A DNA stretch of 6,622 nt from Deltaproteobacteria bacterium (lineage in GTDB: Bacteria; Desulfobacterota; GWC2-55-46; JAUVFY01). The stretch lies in contig JAUVFY010000071.1 of assembly GCA_030594025.1 (NCBI GenBank), positions 1 to 6,622 of the forward strand. Reading direction: 5' to 3'. This document shows positions 4,939 through 6,622 of this stretch, in pieces. The notes below the pieces were generated by a model. The model saw only the letters and a list, made by a program, of their open reading frames with translations. It had not been told where the DNA came from and searched no databases. Numbering within the stretch: position 1 is the first letter of the stretch; every line of letters starts with the position of its first letter. The position numbers and the translations under genes were made by a program.

Positions 4939-6070
4939 GAAGGTACCTCTTCTGAGTCTAACGGGCCAGTACCGGCAATTAAGGCGCGAGGTTCTGAGGG
5001 AGGTTCAAAAGGTATGTGACTCCCAGCGCTACATACTCGGCTCTAACGTGGAGGCACTCGAAAAGGAGATTGCACGGTACTGCGGCACGAGATACGCCGT
5101 GGGTGTCGCGTCGGGCTCCGATGCTATACGCCTTGCCCTAATGGCTGCCGGGGTCGGCCCTGGCCACAGGGTCGTAACCACGCCCTATAGTTTTTTCGCT
5201 ACCGCCGGCTCGATCGCCCTGGTCGGTGCCGTCCCGGTCTTCGTGGATATCGAGCCTGAAAGCTATAATATGGACCCCGAAAGGCTCGAGTCTTTACTCA
5301 GAAAGAAGAAGCGGATAAAGGCCCTGTTGCCCGTGCACCTTTTCGGCCAGTGCGCGGAGATGAGACCCGTTAAAAAGCTCGCCCGCAGTCATAACCTCGC
5401 GGTCATAGAGGATGCGGCACAGGCCATAGGGGCTGAATACAGCGGCAGGAGGGCCGGCTCTCTCGGAGACATGGGGTGCTTTTCCTTCTACCCTTCAAAG
5501 AACCTCGGATGCTTCGGCGACGCAGGGATAGTAACGACCGATAACCGACGCACGGCCGAGAGGTTAAAGATGCTGAGGGTGCACGGCAGCCGCTCTCAAT
5601 ACCTGCACACGGTCGTGGGTACCAACAGCAGGCTCGACGAGATACAGGCCGCGGTCCTCAGGGTCAAGATTAAATATCTCGAGGGGTGGACCGAAAAGAG
5701 GATTAAAAATGCCGAAAGGTATAATGAGCTCTTCAGCCAGGCCGGGCTACTCGGGTTTGTAACACCCCCGACTGTACCGTCGTCCAAGCGTTCGGTCTTC
5801 AACCAGTATGTTGTGCGCGCAAGACAAAGAGACCGACTGAGGCAGTATCTTCAAAAAAACGGTATAGGTACGGCGGTCTACTACCCCGTGCCCCTGCATC
5901 TTCAGAAGTGCTTCCGTTCCCTGGGTTATAGAAGAGGTGACTTCCCTGTCTCGGAGAAGGCCGCACGCCAGGCCCTTGCGCTTCCCGTATACCCCGAGTT
6001 AAAGAAATCCGAACTCAACTACGTCGTGGCCACGATAAAGAGATTTTACACAAGGGCCGGAAGACGTTAA
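4937..6070 (+). CDS. DegT/DnrJ/EryC1/StrS-family PLP-dependent sugar aminotransferase
   Basis: The 377-residue product is a fold-type I PLP enzyme of the family that transfers an amino group, usually from glutamate, to keto sugars attached to nucleotides, for surface polysaccharides or antibiotics. Visible motifs: ASGSDAI (58-64, cofactor phosphate binding), TTPYSFFATAG (81-91), HLFGQ (134-138), EDAAQAIGA (158-166, Asp159 for the pyridine nitrogen) and FSFYPSKNLG (182-191, Lys188 Schiff base). NSRLDEIQAAVL (230-241) and YYPVPLHLQ (315-323) follow. Nothing essential appears missing. The TTG at 4937 is chosen because homologues start MKVPLL and a Shine-Dalgarno lies at proper distance; the GTG at 4925 would add four residues. 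The substrate cannot be assigned: no glycosyltransferase or other sugar-nucleotide gene is in the window. No separate promoter was found, so expression may depend on read-through from nusB or a weak A/T-rich promoter at 4826-4865. Confidence 0.9.
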   Translation: MKVPLLSLTGQYRQLRREVLREVQKVCDSQRYILGSNVEALEKEIARYCGTRYAVGVASGSDAIRLALMAAGVGPGHRVVTTPYSFFATAGSIALVGAVPVFVDIEPESYNMDPERLESLLRKKKRIKALLPVHLFGQCAEMRPVKKLARSHNLAVIEDAAQAIGAEYSGRRAGSLGDMGCFSFYPSKNLGCFGDAGIVTTDNRRTAERLKMLRVHGSRSQYLHTVVGTNSRLDEIQAAVLRVKIKYLEGWTEKRIKNAERYNELFSQAGLLGFVTPPTVPSSKRSVFNQYVVRARQRDRLRQYLQKNGIGTAVYYPVPLHLQKCFRSLGYRRGDFPVSEKAARQALALPVYPELKKSELNYVVATIKRFYTRAGRR

Positions 6071-6135
6071 AGGACTTTTACTGTTAAGAAGTTCGAGGGA
6101 TCCAAAAAGGGCTTGTACGGTGGGGTTCTGCGGTT

Positions 6136-6166
6136 AAAAAAAAGCAGTTAGCATGGAGCTAACTGC
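6136..6166 (-). terminator. Rho-independent terminator of the Hsp20 gene (minus strand)
   Basis: GCAGTTAGC (6144-6152) pairs perfectly with GCTAACTGC (6158-6166) around a 5-base loop. On the minus strand the 9-bp stem is followed by eight Us (complement of the A-run 6136-6143). It lies 53 bases beyond the Hsp20 stop. The plus strand has no T-run directly after the stem, so it should work only for the minus-strand gene. No clear terminator for the convergent aminotransferase was seen in 6071-6219. Confidence 0.85.
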
Positions 6167-6219
6167 ATTCGGTGCTTGCGGGACGAGGTGGGAGTCACGG
6201 TTATTTTTTTATTCCAGGA

Positions 6220-6622
6220 TCAGGCCGCTTTTCTCTTCACTTCCTCCACTTCCACTGTGATCTTCTTCGGCAGTGCCACGCCTTTGGCAGGCATTCTTAT
6301 CTCGAGGATGCCTTCATGATAGCCGGCATGGATATTTCCGAGATCCACTCCCTCCGGCAACGTCAGCGTCCTCTCGAACGAGCCGTAGCAGACCTCGCAG
6401 AAGTATTTCTCGGCTTCTTTAAATTCTTTGCCGAGCGTGCGCTCACCTTTAATCGTGAGCTGGTTGCCGATTACTGAGATGTCTACATCTTTGGAGTCAA
6501 TGCCCGGCAGGTCGAGCCTTACCAGGAATTTATCCTTCTCCATGTAGCTCTCCACGGCAGGATACCATTCGCCTCTGAATATTCCAGGGGCGATGCTACC
6601 AAAGGTCCTTCTGAAGAACTCG
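6220..6622 (-). CDS. hsp20: Small heat-shock protein, Hsp20/alpha-crystallin family (5' end outside window)
   Basis: This is an ATP-independent holdase chaperone that binds unfolding proteins in large cytoplasmic oligomers. Stop TGA is at 6222-6220. The frame stays open to the window edge (last full codon 6621-6619), so 133 codons are visible and the N-terminus is missing. A GTG at 6555 is internal: the upstream stretch EFFRRTF...FRGEWYPAVE is typical Hsp20 N-terminal sequence leading into the alpha-crystallin domain. That domain covers visible residues about 20-113, with FLVRLDLPGIDSKDVDI (32-48), NQLTIKGER (53-61), YGSFERTLTLPEGVD (79-93) and the signature AGYHEGILEIRMP (99-111). The C-terminal ITV within KKITVEV resembles the I-x-I/V oligomerisation motif. 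An unusual Cys75-x-x-Cys78 pair precedes YGSF. The gene is convergent with the aminotransferase, and its promoter lies beyond the window. Confidence 0.93.
   Translation of the reverse strand, partial: EFFRRTFGSIAPGIFRGEWYPAVESYMEKDKFLVRLDLPGIDSKDVDISVIGNQLTIKGERTLGKEFKEAEKYFCEVCYGSFERTLTLPEGVDLGNIHAGYHEGILEIRMPAKGVALPKKITVEVEEVKRKAA

Larger units (their letters stand above)
4866..4940 (+). other. Short ORF (24 codons) running through the terminator, possible leader peptide
   Basis: An ATG at 4866 opens a frame that ends at TGA 4938-4940. That stop overlaps the proposed TTG start (4937-4939) of the aminotransferase as TTGA, the configuration of translationally coupled genes. The peptide begins MTRPATHIQWLK and ends GWDFF. 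It has no clear Shine-Dalgarno (upstream is A-rich, GAAAAG), and an open frame of this length is not statistically surprising. It is listed because ribosomes translating it would pass through and disrupt the terminator hairpin. Treat as a hypothesis. Confidence 0.2.

Noticed and set aside
6172..6477. 101-codon plus-strand ORF opposite Hsp20
   Set aside because: Antisense shadow of the Hsp20 coding region with no recognisable features.

Overview
The window is a compact bacterial housekeeping block: a riboflavin-biosynthesis operon flanked by the ends of two unrelated genes. Gene order, moderately high GC, heavy use of AGG (Arg) and ATA (Ile) codons, and GTG/TTG starts suggest a Thermodesulfobacteriota/Nitrospirota-like Gram-negative, probably an uncultured lineage. 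This placement is inferred from codon style and gene order only; there is no rRNA or other decisive marker.

Layout. (1) Bases 1-108 are the last 35 codons of an RND-type efflux pump. (2) Bases 109-265 are non-coding. They hold a T-rich phased tract, a perfect 9-bp palindrome, a small dyad and a probable promoter for the next gene. (3) nrdR, ribD, ribE, ribBA, ribH and nusB lie head to tail on the plus strand (266-4825) with an 8-bp overlap or gaps of at most about 65 bp, so they are probably one transcript. (4) A strong intrinsic terminator follows at 4903-4938. Its 3' arm and U-tract double as the Shine-Dalgarno and start region of a DegT/DnrJ/EryC1/StrS-family sugar aminotransferase (4937-6070). 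(5) A minus-strand terminator at 6136-6166 ends a convergent small heat-shock protein gene (Hsp20) that runs off the right edge.

How the genes work together. RibBA supplies both starting branches: GTP cyclohydrolase II opens GTP, and DHBP synthase makes 3,4-dihydroxy-2-butanone 4-phosphate from ribulose 5-phosphate. RibD deaminates and reduces the pyrimidine. RibH condenses the two branches to lumazine, and RibE dismutates lumazine to riboflavin. The phosphatase step and the FMN/FAD-forming enzyme (RibF) are not in the window. NrdR (ribonucleotide-reductase repressor) and NusB (rRNA antitermination) bracket the pathway, an arrangement seen in many bacteria. I see no FMN riboswitch, so flavin feedback on this operon, if any, is not by a leader located here.

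Nothing here looks like a wholly new system. The points most worth following are: the terminator/ribosome-binding-site overlap ahead of the aminotransferase, with a short ORF running through it; a His-to-Gln change at the metal-ligand position of the DHBP synthase domain; a probable leaderless nrdR mRNA; and phased A/T-rich tracts at operon junctions.
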